Below, piece after piece: positions 44,731 to 54,876 of a stretch of DNA of 64,000 nt. The notes beneath the pieces were generated by a model, which did not search any database, was not told the DNA's origin, and worked only from the letters and a program-made list of their open reading frames with translations. The stretch comes from Hirundichthys speculiger (lineage: Eukaryota; Chordata; Actinopteri; Beloniformes; Exocoetidae), in the NCBI GenBank assembly GCA_018398805.1, contig JAGFBZ010000176.1:303501-367500 (forward strand), written 5' to 3'. The position numbers were made by a program, and so were the translations under genes. Position 1 is the first letter of the stretch, and every line of letters starts with the position of its first letter.

Positions 44731-47297
44731 TCCTCCATCATCTTCATGGAGAGGGAGTGAAGAGTCCTCCATCTTCTTCATGGAGAGGGAGTGAAGAGTC
44801 CTCCATCATCTTCATGGACAGGGTGTGAAGAGTCCTCCATCATCTTCATGGAGAGGGAGTGAAGAGTCCTCCATCATCTTCATGGAGAGGGTGTGAAGAG
44901 TCCTCCATCATCTTCATGAGAGGGAGTGAAGAGTCCTCCATCTCTTCATGGAGATGGAGAGGGGAGTGAAGAGTCCTCCCATCATCTTAATGGAGAGGGA
45001 GTGAAGACTCCTCCATTATCTTCATGGAGAGGGAGTGAAGACTCCTCCATTATCTTCATGGAGAGGGAGTGAAGACTCCTCCATCATCTTCATGGAGAGG
45101 GTGTGAAGAGTCCTCCATCATCTTCATGGAGAGGGAGTGAAGAGTCCTCCATTATCTTCATGGAGAGGGAGTGAAGACTCCTCCATCATCTTCATGGAGA
45201 GGGTGTGAAGAGTCCTCCATCATCTTAATGGAGAGGGAGTGAAGACTCCTCCATTATCTTCATGGAGAGGGAGTGAAGACTCCTCCATCATCTTCATGGA
45301 GAGGGTGTGAAGAGTCCTCCATCATCTTCATGGAGAGGGAGTGAAGACCCCTCCATCATCTTCATGGAGAGGGAGTGAAGACCCCTCCATCATCTTCATG
45401 GAGAGGGAGTGAAGAGTCCTCCATCATCTTCATGGAGAGGGAGTGAAGAGTCCTCCATCATCTTCATGGAGAGAGAGTGAAGACTCCTCCATCATCTTCA
45501 TGGAGAGGGTGTGAAGAGTCCTCCATCATCTTCATGGAGAGGGAGTGAAGAGTCCTCCATCATCTTCATGGAGAGGGTGTGAAGAGTCCTCCATCATCTT
45601 CATGGAGAGGGTGTGAAGAGTCCTCCATCATCGTCTTCATGGAGAGGGTGTGAAGAGTCCTCCATCATCTTCATGGAGAGGGAGTGAAGAGTCCTCCATC
45701 ATCTTCATGGAGAGGGTGTGAAGACTCCTCCATCATCTTCATGGAGAGATGAAGAGTCCTCCATCATCTTCATGGAGAGGGAGTGAAGAGTCCTCCATCA
45801 TCTTCATGGAGAGGGAGTGAAGAGTCCTCCATCTTCTTCATGGAGAGGGAGTGAAGAGTCCTCCATCATCTTCATGGAGAGGGAGTGAAGAGTCCTCCAT
45901 CATCTTCATGGAGAGGGAGTGAAGAGTCCTCCATCATCTTCATGGAGAGGGAGTGAAGAGTCCTCCATCATCTTCATGGAGAGGGTGTGAAGAGTCCTCC
46001 ATCATCTTCATGGAGAGGGTGTGAAGAGTCCTCCATCATCTTCATGGAGAGGGTGTGAAGAGTCCTCCATCATCTTCATGGAGAGGGTGTGAAGAGTCCT
46101 CCATCATCTTCATGGAGAGGGTGTGAAGAGTCCTCCATCATCTTCATGGAGAGGGTGTGAAGAGTCCTCCATCATCTTCATGGAGAGGGAGTGAAGAGTC
46201 CTCCATCATCTTCATGGAGAGGGAGTGAAGAGTCCTCCACCATCTTCATGGAGAGAGAGTGAAGACTCCTCCATCATCTTCATGGAGAGGGAGTGAAGAG
46301 TCCTTCATCATCTTCATGGAGAGGGAGTGAAGAGTCCTCCATCATCTTCACGGAGAGGGAGTGAAGAGTCCTCCATCATCTTCATGGAGAGGGAGTGAAG
46401 AGTCCTCCATCATCTTCATGGAGAGGGTGTGAAGACTCCTTCATCATCTTCATGGAGAGGGTGTGAAGAGTCCTCCATCATCTCATGGAGAGGGTGAAGA
46501 GTCCTTCATCATCTTCATGGAGAGGGTGAGTGAAGAGTCCTCCATCATCTTCATGGAGAGGGAGTGAAGAGTCCTCCATCATCTTCATGGAGAGGGAGTG
46601 AAGAGTCCTCCATCATCTTCATGGAGAGGGAGTGAAGAGTCCTCCATCATCTTCATGGAGAGGGTGTGAAGAGTCCTCCATCATCTTCATGGAGAGGGAG
46701 TGAAGAGTCCTCCATCATCTTCATGGAGAGAGAGTGAAGACTCCTCCATCATCTTCATGGAGAGGGTGTGAAGAGTCCTCCATCATCTTCATGGAGAGGG
46801 AGTGAAGAGTCCTCCATCATCTTCATGGAGAGGGAGTGAAGAGTCCTCCACCATCTTCATGGAGAGAGAGTGAAGACTCCTCCATCATCTTCATGGAGAG
46901 GGAGTGAAGAGTCCTCCATCATCTTCATGGAGAGGGAGTGAAGAGTCCTCCATCATCTTCATGGAGAGGGTTGAAGAGTCCTCCATCATCTTCATGGAGA
47001 GGGTGTGAAGAGTCCTCCATCATCTTCATGGAGAGGGTGTGAAGAGTCCTCCATCATCTTCATGGAGAGGGTGTGAAGAGTCCTCCATCATCTTCATGGA
47101 GAGGGAGTGAAGAGTCCTCCATCATCTTCATGGAGAGGGAGTGAAGAGTCCTCCATCATCTTCATGGAGAGGGTGTGAAGAGTCCTCCATCATCTTCATG
47201 GAGTGAAGACTCCTCCATCATCTTCATGGAGAGGGAGTGAAGACTCCTCCATCATCTTCATGGAGAGGGAGTGAAGAGTCCTCCATCATCATCATAG
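44725..47297. repeat. 34-bp minisatellite inside LINE, copy 2 (regular)
   Basis: About 75 units, largely in register, with A/T alternation in GGGAGTGAA versus GGGTGTGAA and GAGTCC versus GACTCC. Higher-order blocks appear to be repeated (for example around 45480-45620 and 46720-46860). It joins directly to the reverse-transcriptase frame at 47298. Confidence 0.97.
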
Positions 47298-48158
47298 AGC
47301 GTGAAGAGAAATGGTGAGAGAACAGTTCCTTGTGGTGCTCCAATGCTGCTGACCTCCATCTCAGACGCACAACCTTTCAGTCTCACAAACTGTGGTCTGT
47401 TTGTGAGGTAGTCATAAATCCAGGAGGTTGTGGAGGAATCCACCTGGAACTGATGGAGCTTCTCACATAACAACGCAGGCTGAATTGTATTAAAAGCACT
47501 TGAGAAATCAAAGAACGTGACCCTCAAAGTGCTGCCTGATTGGTCCAGATGAGAGTGGGCTCTGTGAAGCAGGTAGATGATGGCGTCTTCAACCTGATAT
47601 GGAAACTGTAATGGGTCCTGAAAGGTGCTGACCTGCTTGTTGAGGTGGACCAGTAAGAGTCTCTCCAGGACTTTCATGATGTGAGATGTTCAGGGCAACT
47701 GGTCTGTAGTCATTAGGTTCAGCTGGTTGTGGTTTTTTTAGGCACTGGAACAAGGCAGGATGTTTTCCACAGCACAGGAACTGGTTTCTGTCTCAGACTG
47801 GTGTTGAAGAGGTGCTGGAGAATCGGACATAGGGCCTGATTTACTAAAGGTTTGCGTGCGTAAAAACGTGTGCAAACTTGACATCACACGCAAACCAATG
47901 CGCAAGCTGATTTACTAACAGCGTGCAAAGAGGACTGCGCCTCTCAAATGAGCAAAATAGCACACGCTGTTCATTTAGTACTTTTGCCCTGATGAATAAT
48001 CAATATGGGGCGTACCCGCCAGAAAGCGCTAAATACTGGGAGGGGAAAATGCAAATGGGTTCATTTACCACACGCAATGAGATTTACCAACCCTGAAAGT
48101 AATTGCGGGGATTGTGATTGCGTCTGTATTTAATACGTTCGAAAGGAAGGTGCTAATC

Positions 48159-49243
48159 TATGGAAGTATTTCTGTGCCACCTGAGTTTGAATACGAATTT
48201 TTAAGATTGAAATTTTTAAGCATCCAAATCAGACTTTGAATTTTAAAAAACATCAGATTTCTAGCTCTGAATTTTTTTTTGCCTCTGAATTTTATTTTGT
48301 TAAAATAAATTCAGTGTTAAAAAAAAATGTTGTCTTAAAATATTCAGTTTTTCAAAATTCAACATGTAAAGAAATTCAACACCCCAAAAAATTCAGTGTA
48401 AAAAAAAATCAACATCTCAAAAAAATTCAGTGTAAAAAAATTCAATTTCTAAAAAAAAAAAATCAGTGTAAAAAATTCAACCTCAAAAAATTCAGTGTAA
48501 AAAAATTCAACCTCAAAAAATTCAGTGTAAAAAAATTCAACCTCAAAAAATTCAGTGTAAAAAGAACCAGACTCAACATCCGGGTCACCAGGGAGAAGCA
48601 ATCGATCCCTGTCTCAATTCAGCCAACGTCCAGCCAATCACGTTACGCTCCATTGGTCATGTGACACCCACCCAGATAGTAAGACGGACCGGTCGGCCAT
48701 GGCAGCAAACTCAGGTGATGGTGCTGCAGTGAGTCTGTTTACTTTATTTGCTGTTTGTATTAAACATTTAAAATACATTTATTAAATAGTTAAATACTTC
48801 CATACACCATCACCTGAGTTTGCTGCCATGGCCAACTGGTCCGTCTTACTATCTGGGTGGGTGTCACATGACCAATGGAGTGTAACGTGATTGGCTGGAC
48901 GTTGGCTGAATTGAGACAGGGATCAATTGCTTCTCCCTGGTGACCCGGATGTTGAGTCTGGTTCTTTTCACACTGAATTTTTTGAGATGTTGATTTTTTT
49001 TTACACTGAATTTTTTGGGGTGTTGAATTTCTTTGGATGTTGGATTTTGAAAAACTGAATATTTTAAGACAACAATTTTTTTTAACACTGAATTTATTTT
49101 AACAAAATGAAATTCAGAGGCAAAAAAAAATTTAGTGCTAGAAATCTGATGTTTTTTAAAATTCAAAGTCTGATTTTGATGCTGAAAAATTTCAATCTTA
49201 AAAATTCATATTCAAACTCAGATGGCACAGAAATACTTCCATA
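48159..49243. mobile_element. Foldback element, 1.1 kb, nested in Harbinger-like element
   Basis: The long arms are inverted copies: TATGGAAGTATTTCTGTGCC at the left and its inverse at the right; the arms meet near CCATGGCAGCAAACTCAGG (about 48700 and 48815). The left arm (about 565 bp) is longer than the right (about 438 bp) because of tandem TTCAGTGTAAAAAAATTCAA-type units at 48400-48560. CTAATC flanks both ends (48153-48158, 49244-49249). Frames on both arms give the same Lys-rich peptide and are not genes. Confidence 0.9.
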
Positions 49244-49660
49244 CTAATCTGCCCAGCATTACGCACCGATGGCTGCTGTTATTGTGGCAAGGAGGCGACA
49301 TCGCCAAAATCAAAGAATACGCAGAGAGAGAGTCTTTCGGACTCGTGTAAATTTGTTTGGAATGAATGAAAACCAGATAGTTGAAACTTAAGGGCTGATT
49401 TGGAGCCGGTCACAAGCACATGCAAAAGGAGAAATATTTTATTTGAATGTTAAATCGAGTATTATTCAGCAAAAGGTTGCCACAGGAGGCACATTCATTT
49501 TTTTATTTGTGATAATAAATAAATCACGTGTTTTCATGGAGAAAAAAGTGTTTCTTATTGTGCGCCTACCTTGTTCTGCAGTTGGCTCTAGCGTGTCAGA
49601 CCCCAGTTATCAGTTATCTGCTCCTCCAGAAGGTGAGCTGCACCTGCTGCTCAATGCTGG

Positions 49661-49969
49661 TTAGAGGCATCTCTTCCCTCCACCTGTCTTGTTTGCCGAA
49701 GTTTTATTAAAGGCCACTTTTTCTTTAGTTCCTCGCCTTATATCTTGCCACCTTCTTTTAACCTCATCTGCCGTTCTTTTTGTCTTACCAACTGCATTTA
49801 TTCTAGCGCAGATTTTCTCCCATATTGCGTTTCTTTTGGTGATGTTTAAATTTCTTTGCTGTAGTTCATGAATGTGTTTATTTGCCTCTTCCACTAATAT
49901 CTCTAACTCCAACTCGTCAAATTTCATTTTGCGCTTGCGTCTATCCTGCTTTCCATCCAGACTCTCCAT
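49661..49969 (-). CDS. Myb/SANT-like DNA-binding protein of Harbinger element
   Basis: An intact 102-codon frame from the ATG at 49969. After a basic start (ESLDGKQDRRKRKMKFDE) comes a trihelix/SANT-like domain: LELEILVEEANKHIHELQ, ITKRNAIWEKICARINAVG and RTADEVKRRWQDIRRGTKEK, with the conserved aromatic residues in each helix. Such proteins resemble NAIF1/MSANTD types and are the second, DNA-binding gene of PIF/Harbinger transposons, where they bring the transposase to the ends. The protein may be only the first exon. It is the only undamaged transposon ORF in the window. No upstream promoter was identified. Host domestication is not indicated, since it sits inside element ends. Confidence 0.8.
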   Translation of the reverse strand: MESLDGKQDRRKRKMKFDELELEILVEEANKHIHELQQRNLNITKRNAIWEKICARINAVGKTKRTADEVKRRWQDIRRGTKEKVAFNKTSANKTGGGKRCL

Positions 49970-50430
49970 GGCGCAAACCGTAAGACACGCAACACCTCAT
50001 TTAAATACTGTGGTTTGCACCCGTTATCAATTGCGCGAGCATTCTTAGTTGATCACCCGCAAAACACACAACAACAGCACGCGCAAACTTTTTCAGTGCA
50101 CACGCAATTTAGTACTCTTTATTCAGGATCTTAGTAAATCAGGCCCATAGTTGCAATGAGCAGGAACTCTGGGACAGACACCGTCTGGACCTGCAGCCTT
50201 GTTCTGGTTCAGTTTCTCAAGTTGTTTTTTGACCTGATTGCAGGAGACAGACAGAGTTGGGGGGGGGGAGGTAGAGGAGGTAGAGGAGGTGGAGAAAGAT
50301 GACCATGAGTGGAGGTATAAGAGCAACTGGTCAACAAAGAGCAACTGGTCCCAAACCAGTTTGACTTCAGCATTCCTTGTTCTGATTTTAAGGAGAAGAG
50401 CTCGTTCACATGCGCTAATCTGTACGTTGC

Positions 50431-51247
50431 TTCCGTCATGTCTTCATGTTGATGTTTTGTGGCGTCGAAGAGAGAAACGGGCGCTCTTCCACTTCCTGGT
50501 TGGTCGTCGTGAGACGGGGAAGGTTATACTGCTTTATTGTTTTTTGACGATTCTGTTTAAGAATTAAACAGATTGTAAGTTTCTCTCTCCGTGTTCTTTT
50601 TATCTGGTGCCTAAATGACAGACTAGAAGCAAAGATCAATCAGAAATTTATTACAATCATGAATACAAAGAATTATTATTATGCCATGCAGAATATCTTA
50701 ATCTCCTAACATCTCAAAGATGCCAGGGAATGCACACCGATCTAACGTTTCTCTTCCCTTTTAAAGCCTGCATGAGGCGGACTCATTCCTCCTCCGACGT
50801 AATGTCTTCAAAAGTCCAAATGGTTCAGACAGATATGGTTATGTTTGCTGCAGGAATGGAGTGTAACTAATTTTATCACCATTGCTTCGCACACTTCTTT
50901 GGAAGAGAGCAGGTCAGGAAGGTCATGAGACCCCAGTTGTCAGGGTCATAAAGCAGCCACACTGAGGCCTTTAGCTTTAACAGTTTAAAGTTATAACTGA
51001 AAATAATTCTAAATCCTAACAAGATCTTCATCTCAGCTCAGTGTCAGAGCGACGTCGACCTGAAAACAGGCCGCTCACTGCCGAACGCGTTTGATGTTAA
51101 CGCGTAACATTTGATGCACGCTAATTTGTATTGTATTTTCTCAGAAAAGTGCTTATTCTTGTAGCCTAGTTGTTTTTGCGGTGTTTACTTCAGTTTACTT
51201 CAGTTCCGCATTTCGTCTGGAACATCGTATTTGTACCCAAATCATGT
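50431..51247. other. Unclassified sequence, no gene seen
   Basis: Right of the LINE 5' truncation. No domain, element end or array was recognised. Confidence 0.4.
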
Positions 51248-51255
51248 CTGAAAAC

Positions 51256-51951
51256 TAGTGCTGGGCAAGTTAGCACGTTATTATCACGTTAACTCATTAA
51301 TTTATTAACGCCGACATTTATTTTAACGCGCATCAAAGCATGTTCCTCACATGCTTTTGTTTTGAAAAGTCTGTTTCCGGCTGCGGCGAAACTGGAAGAT
51401 AATTGATGGAAAATCATGTGGAAAAGCTGAAAACAGACATGGAGACGGTAAAGTTAGTGAACTTTAACATGGAACATTTTCATTTTAAAGTTCTCCCAGA
51501 CGGAGGATTCAACAGAAACAAGGTTATTTGTAACAACTGACAAGTTGAACTCCCCGTTAAAAGTTTCTGCTGTTACCTCAGAAATTACCTGTTTTAATGT
51601 TCTGATTGTGGCTCAGGATTTTGTTGGTAGACTTTTTTTTAATTTTTTTATAAAAACAGGATGACATTAATGCCCTGGCAGTGGCAATAAGCTTTATTTT
51701 ATTTTACATTTTTTAGGATGAGATTTACATTAAATATGTGTTACTGACAAGTGCTGATGTTAAAAGTGTTTGAACAACAAATGTTATGACACTTTAGTTC
51801 ATATGGCAGCAGAACATTTAAATAAAAGTGACCTTTACACTACTTTTGAATTCATTAATTGATTAAGTGATTAATCGCGATTAATTACGATTAATCGTGA
51901 TAATCGTACGGTTAATCCGCGATTAAAAATTGTAATCATTGCCCGGCCCAA
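51256..51951. mobile_element. Non-autonomous hAT, TAGTGCTGGGCAA type
   Basis: The left end is TAGTGCTGGGCAAGTTAGC and the right end, inverted, is TTGGGCCGGGCAATG. The flanks CTGAAAAC (51248-51255) and TTGAAAAC (51952-51959) match at 7 of 8 positions. Subterminal ATTAATCGCGATTAA motifs are repeated at the right. No coding sequence. Confidence 0.9.
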
Positions 51952-53214
51952 TTGAAAACCAAAAAGAAAACCTTTCAATCCATCCAGTTTAAATCGGGGT
52001 GAACTCGTACAATCGCAGAACAGGAGGTGGGGAGCAAAACAAACAAACAGACAAAAACAAAACGAAAGTTACGCAGGTAACTGTGATCTTGTGAGTTACC
52101 GAATGATTGACAGTCACAGGGGTCACTCGGTTCGGTTCCTCTTTGGTCCGAGAAGATCTTGTGAGGCTGGACGTCGTCTACCACGTGGTAGGGATGGAAC
52201 GGTTACCAGTATTACGGTAAAGCGTGGTAAAATTTTACACGATAACGATTACCATTTATTTTTGACTTTATCTCGTTATCGCGGTCGATTACTGGGATAA
52301 TGTAATATCAACTGGTGGAGGACAGTTATCTGTCTGCAGAGCACTTGTTTACATTTTATTGTAATTTGTAGAAGCAACTTGAAGGAGCTAAGGCTAATGC
52401 TTCAAGCTACTGAGATGTTTGACCAAGAGTAACCTGGTCGACGCGATTCGCTAACTCGCATTTCGTAAACGTGACTGTCGCGTGTTGATCGAAAAAAATG
52501 ACCGGAACGATGTTCTTCTGATGCAGTTAAAATATTAATTTATTCCATTAACTGATCCGACAACCGTAACGCCGGCAGTTAGCGCCACAGCGCTAACAGC
52601 TAACCAATAACAGGCAGCTACCTTTATACCTGACCCTCAGGTAACAACACAGCGACACCCACAGACACACAGAGTGAACTACAATTCAGAACAACATATT
52701 TGGCTCCTAAACAACTGTTTCTTTATTTACACATTTATACGTATTTAAGCTTCAGCTTAAAGTCCAAAGTTTATTTCATTTGAACTTCACTATAATTTCT
52801 GTTCCTGATAATTGTTTGCATATTTTGACCTACTATGGTTGTTAAAGTGTTTATTTAAATTTGCACCAGACAAATAAGCTTTGTTCCTGTTATTTATTTT
52901 GTTGATTTAAAATAAAACCTCTTTCTGTGCCAGTTGTTTGCCCTTTTAACGTGAAAGTTTCATTTTGATAAAATTTTGGCCTCTGATGTTTTAGTATGAC
53001 AAGAAAATCACATGATTTTGTGAAATTATTTAAATGTATGCGTTACGATACATGATACTCGGCTCACGATACGACATATATATCAATATTCTTGTTAAGA
53101 TACATTTACATCGTTTTCTGAAAGATTTTAACGGGACAAAGTGATTTTGGTGACATCTTGTGAGTGTTCCAATAACTTTGTTTGAATTAATTGAACTGAA
53201 AGGTAGGTGACCGC

Positions 53215-53499
53215 TAGAGATGCGCGGTTCAACCGCGCACCCGCGGGCGGAGCGGATAATCCGCATATCGGGCGGATGACTCGTCAAAAAATAATACTTT
53301 AATTAAATTCGGGTGGGTTGCGGTTGAAGCACTCAAATAATAATAATAAGAAAAAATATTTTACATATTATTAAAAAGGATGGCGGATCGGTTCGGTTTT
53401 GAAAATTGGTGAAAAAACGTTCCTGCAAATGGATAGCGGGCGGATAGAGATTTTAAGAAGCGGTTGCGGGTTAAAATATACGTCATCCGCGCATCTCTA
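53215..53499 (+). mobile_element. Short hAT MITE, family C copy 2
   Basis: The ends are TAGAGATGCGCGGTTC and, inverted, TAGAGATGCGCGGATG. The exact 8-bp duplication GTGACCGC lies at 53207-53214 and 53500-53507. It is 285 bp long and non-coding. Confidence 0.95.
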
Positions 53500-53684
53500 G
53501 TGACCGCAGACAGTGCCGCAGAGAGAAGAGAAAGGAGGCCTCTGATTAGTCAATTCTACATCCGCGTCATCGAAGAAATGAGGAAGTACCCACATCTGTA
53601 CGATTCTGGTTCTCCACACTACAAAGACAGCACATATTCTAGTAATTCATGGAGGAAGATAGCGATGAATGTGGGTCTGGATAC
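53500..53684 (+). pseudogene. MADF/Myb-like domain remnant of a Harbinger element, copy 2
   Basis: The frame RRPLISQFYIRVIEEMRKYP, HLYDSGSPHYKDSTYSS and NSWRKIAMNVG is the same half MADF domain as at 27767-27946 and is slightly closer to the family (VIEEMRKYP). It is cut on the left by a hAT MITE and on the right by a TA-flanked MITE, so neither end of its parent element is visible nearby. Non-functional. Confidence 0.65.
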
Positions 53685-53686
53685 TA

Positions 53687-54503
53687 TGGAGCCCCATTTC
53701 GGTCATAATTCAATGAATAAATGAGTCTATTATTATGAAATACAGGCATTTATTATTATGAAATATTTCCCATTATTATGATAATGGTTTTACATAATAA
53801 TGGATTCATTTTTCATAAGAATGAGCTTTTACATAATAATGACTTTGTTTTTCATAAGATGATTTGTGTGTCAATCACAGCAGAGAGGGCGGAGCCATTT
53901 ATGTGATTGGCTACTCTTTCATTCAGGCATAAGCAACAGAACAGTGAATATTGATAGTGGGCGAGAGGTGCAGTTATACTCCAGGCCAGTAGGTGGCAGA
54001 ATGCACCTCAGTTTACGGTTAAAAGTTGACATCGACTAAGAAAAGTCAAAGTTTCCCGTAGCTCAGTCCAAGCTAGCATAGCTACAATCGGACTAGGAGC
54101 GCACCTTGATGACGCCACGGCCCGCTGCTAACGGGACCTCACGGCCAAAACTAGTCGATGTCAGAGCGTAGAATGGAGAAGGATCAGCCAATGAGCGTGC
54201 AGGTCAACCACTGGCCCCGCCCACTGGCAAAATGTTATTATTATGTAAAAGCTCATTCTTAGATAAAAAAGTCATTCTGGAATAAACTATTATGCATTAA
54301 ACTAAGATTAACTTATAATAAAAATATATTTCATAATAACATTTTTTTCATAGTAATGGGATATATTTCATAATAATTACATATATTTCATAATAATGGG
54401 AAACATTTCATAATAATGGATACGTATTTCATAATAATAAACGCCTGTATTTCATAATAATAGACTCATTTATTCATTGAATTATGACCCAAACGGGGCT
54501 CCA
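53687..54503. mobile_element. TA-flanked foldback MITE, family E copy 2
   Basis: The ends TGGAGCCCCATTTCGG and, inverted, TGGAGCCCCGTTTGGGTCA have TA on each side (53685-53686, 54504-54505). The interior matches the inverse-symmetric family E copy at 16352-17094, including ATTATTATGAAAT series, plus an extra stretch near 53955-54030 (GGCCAGTAGGTGGCAGAATG). Confidence 0.88.
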
Positions 54504-54876
54504 TAGGATACGACCGAGATGGTGAGGATGCATATTTTGACCTACTATGGTTGTTAAAGTGTTTATTTAAATTTGCAACAGACAAATTAGCTTTGTTCCT
54601 GTTATTTATTTTGTTCTTTTAAAATAAAACCTCTTTCTGTGCCAGTTGTTTGTCTTTTTAATGTGAAAGTTTCATTTTGATAAAATTTTGGCTTCTGATG
54701 TTTTAGTTTGACAAAAAAAACACCACAAGATTTTGTGAAATTAATTAAAATTTTATGTGTTTTTTGGACATTTGTACAGCAATGAAGAATATCGCGATAA
54801 TATCGTAAACCGTGATAATTTGGTCACTATAATCGAGATATCAGATTTTCCATATCGTTACATCCCGACCATGTGG

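Larger units (their letters stand above)
38928..47297. repeat. Large direct duplication, copy 2
   Basis: Collinear with 31531-38926. The main differences are the 17-bp array (about 0.9 kb against 0.13 kb), fewer 34-bp satellite units, a complete palindrome in the Harbinger-like element, and a longer, more regular LINE array. The right boundary cannot be placed because both copies end in the array. Confidence 0.93.
47832..50146 (-). mobile_element. PIF/Harbinger-like element with Myb-like ORF
   Basis: The ends are GGGCCTGATTTACTAAAGG and, inverted, GGGCCTGATTTACTAAG. ATA lies on both sides (47829-47831, 50147-50149), and removal restores the LINE sequence. It holds a Myb/SANT-like ORF at 49661-49969 and a foldback insertion at 48159-49243. 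No DDE transposase was seen, so it would need help from another copy. Confidence 0.9.
47298..50344 (-). pseudogene. LINE reverse transcriptase (L2/CR1-like), split and truncated
   Basis: Reading from right: 50344-50150 gives VKKQLEKLNQNKAAGPDGVC, a block that opens LINE reverse transcriptases. A Harbinger-like element interrupts at 47832-50146. Then, with frameshifts, PVLWKTSCLVPVPKK, and from 47677 a continuous frame: LNKQVSTFQDPLQFPYQVED, FFDFSSAFNTIQPALL (motif A Asp) and GAPQGTVLSPFLFTLY. There the frame enters the 34-bp array, so the YADD-type motif and thumb are missing; the protein end reappears at 44641-44730. The enzyme would copy LINE RNA at nicked DNA. It is clearly dead. The clade is judged from style only. 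Confidence 0.88.
52189..54868 (+). mobile_element. hAT family G copy 2, composite with three nested elements
   Basis: The left end is TAGGGATGGAACGGTTACC and the right end, inverted, is TCGGGATGTAACGATATGG. The flanks CCACGTGG (52181-52188) and CCATGTGG (54869-54876) match at 7 of 8 positions. A segment starting TGCATATTTTGACCTACTAT occurs twice (52818 and 54530), so the interior is partly duplicated around nested DNA: a family C hAT MITE (53215-53499), a MADF remnant (53500-53684) and a family E MITE (53687-54503). The stretch at 53038-53206 (ACGATACATGATACTC) looks like part of yet another repeat. Confidence 0.82.

Noticed and set aside
36683..47297. CRISPR-like array of 34-bp repeats
   Set aside because: Units are contiguous without unique spacers, no cas genes, and the genome is vertebrate-like.
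48236..49166. 142- and 100-codon Lys/Asn-rich frames on opposite strands
   Set aside because: They are the two arms of one foldback element giving the same peptide from low-complexity repeats; no domain.
49443..49710. Short + frames opposite the Myb-like ORF
   Set aside because: Shadow or flank frames with no motif; the minus-strand Myb-like frame explains the region.
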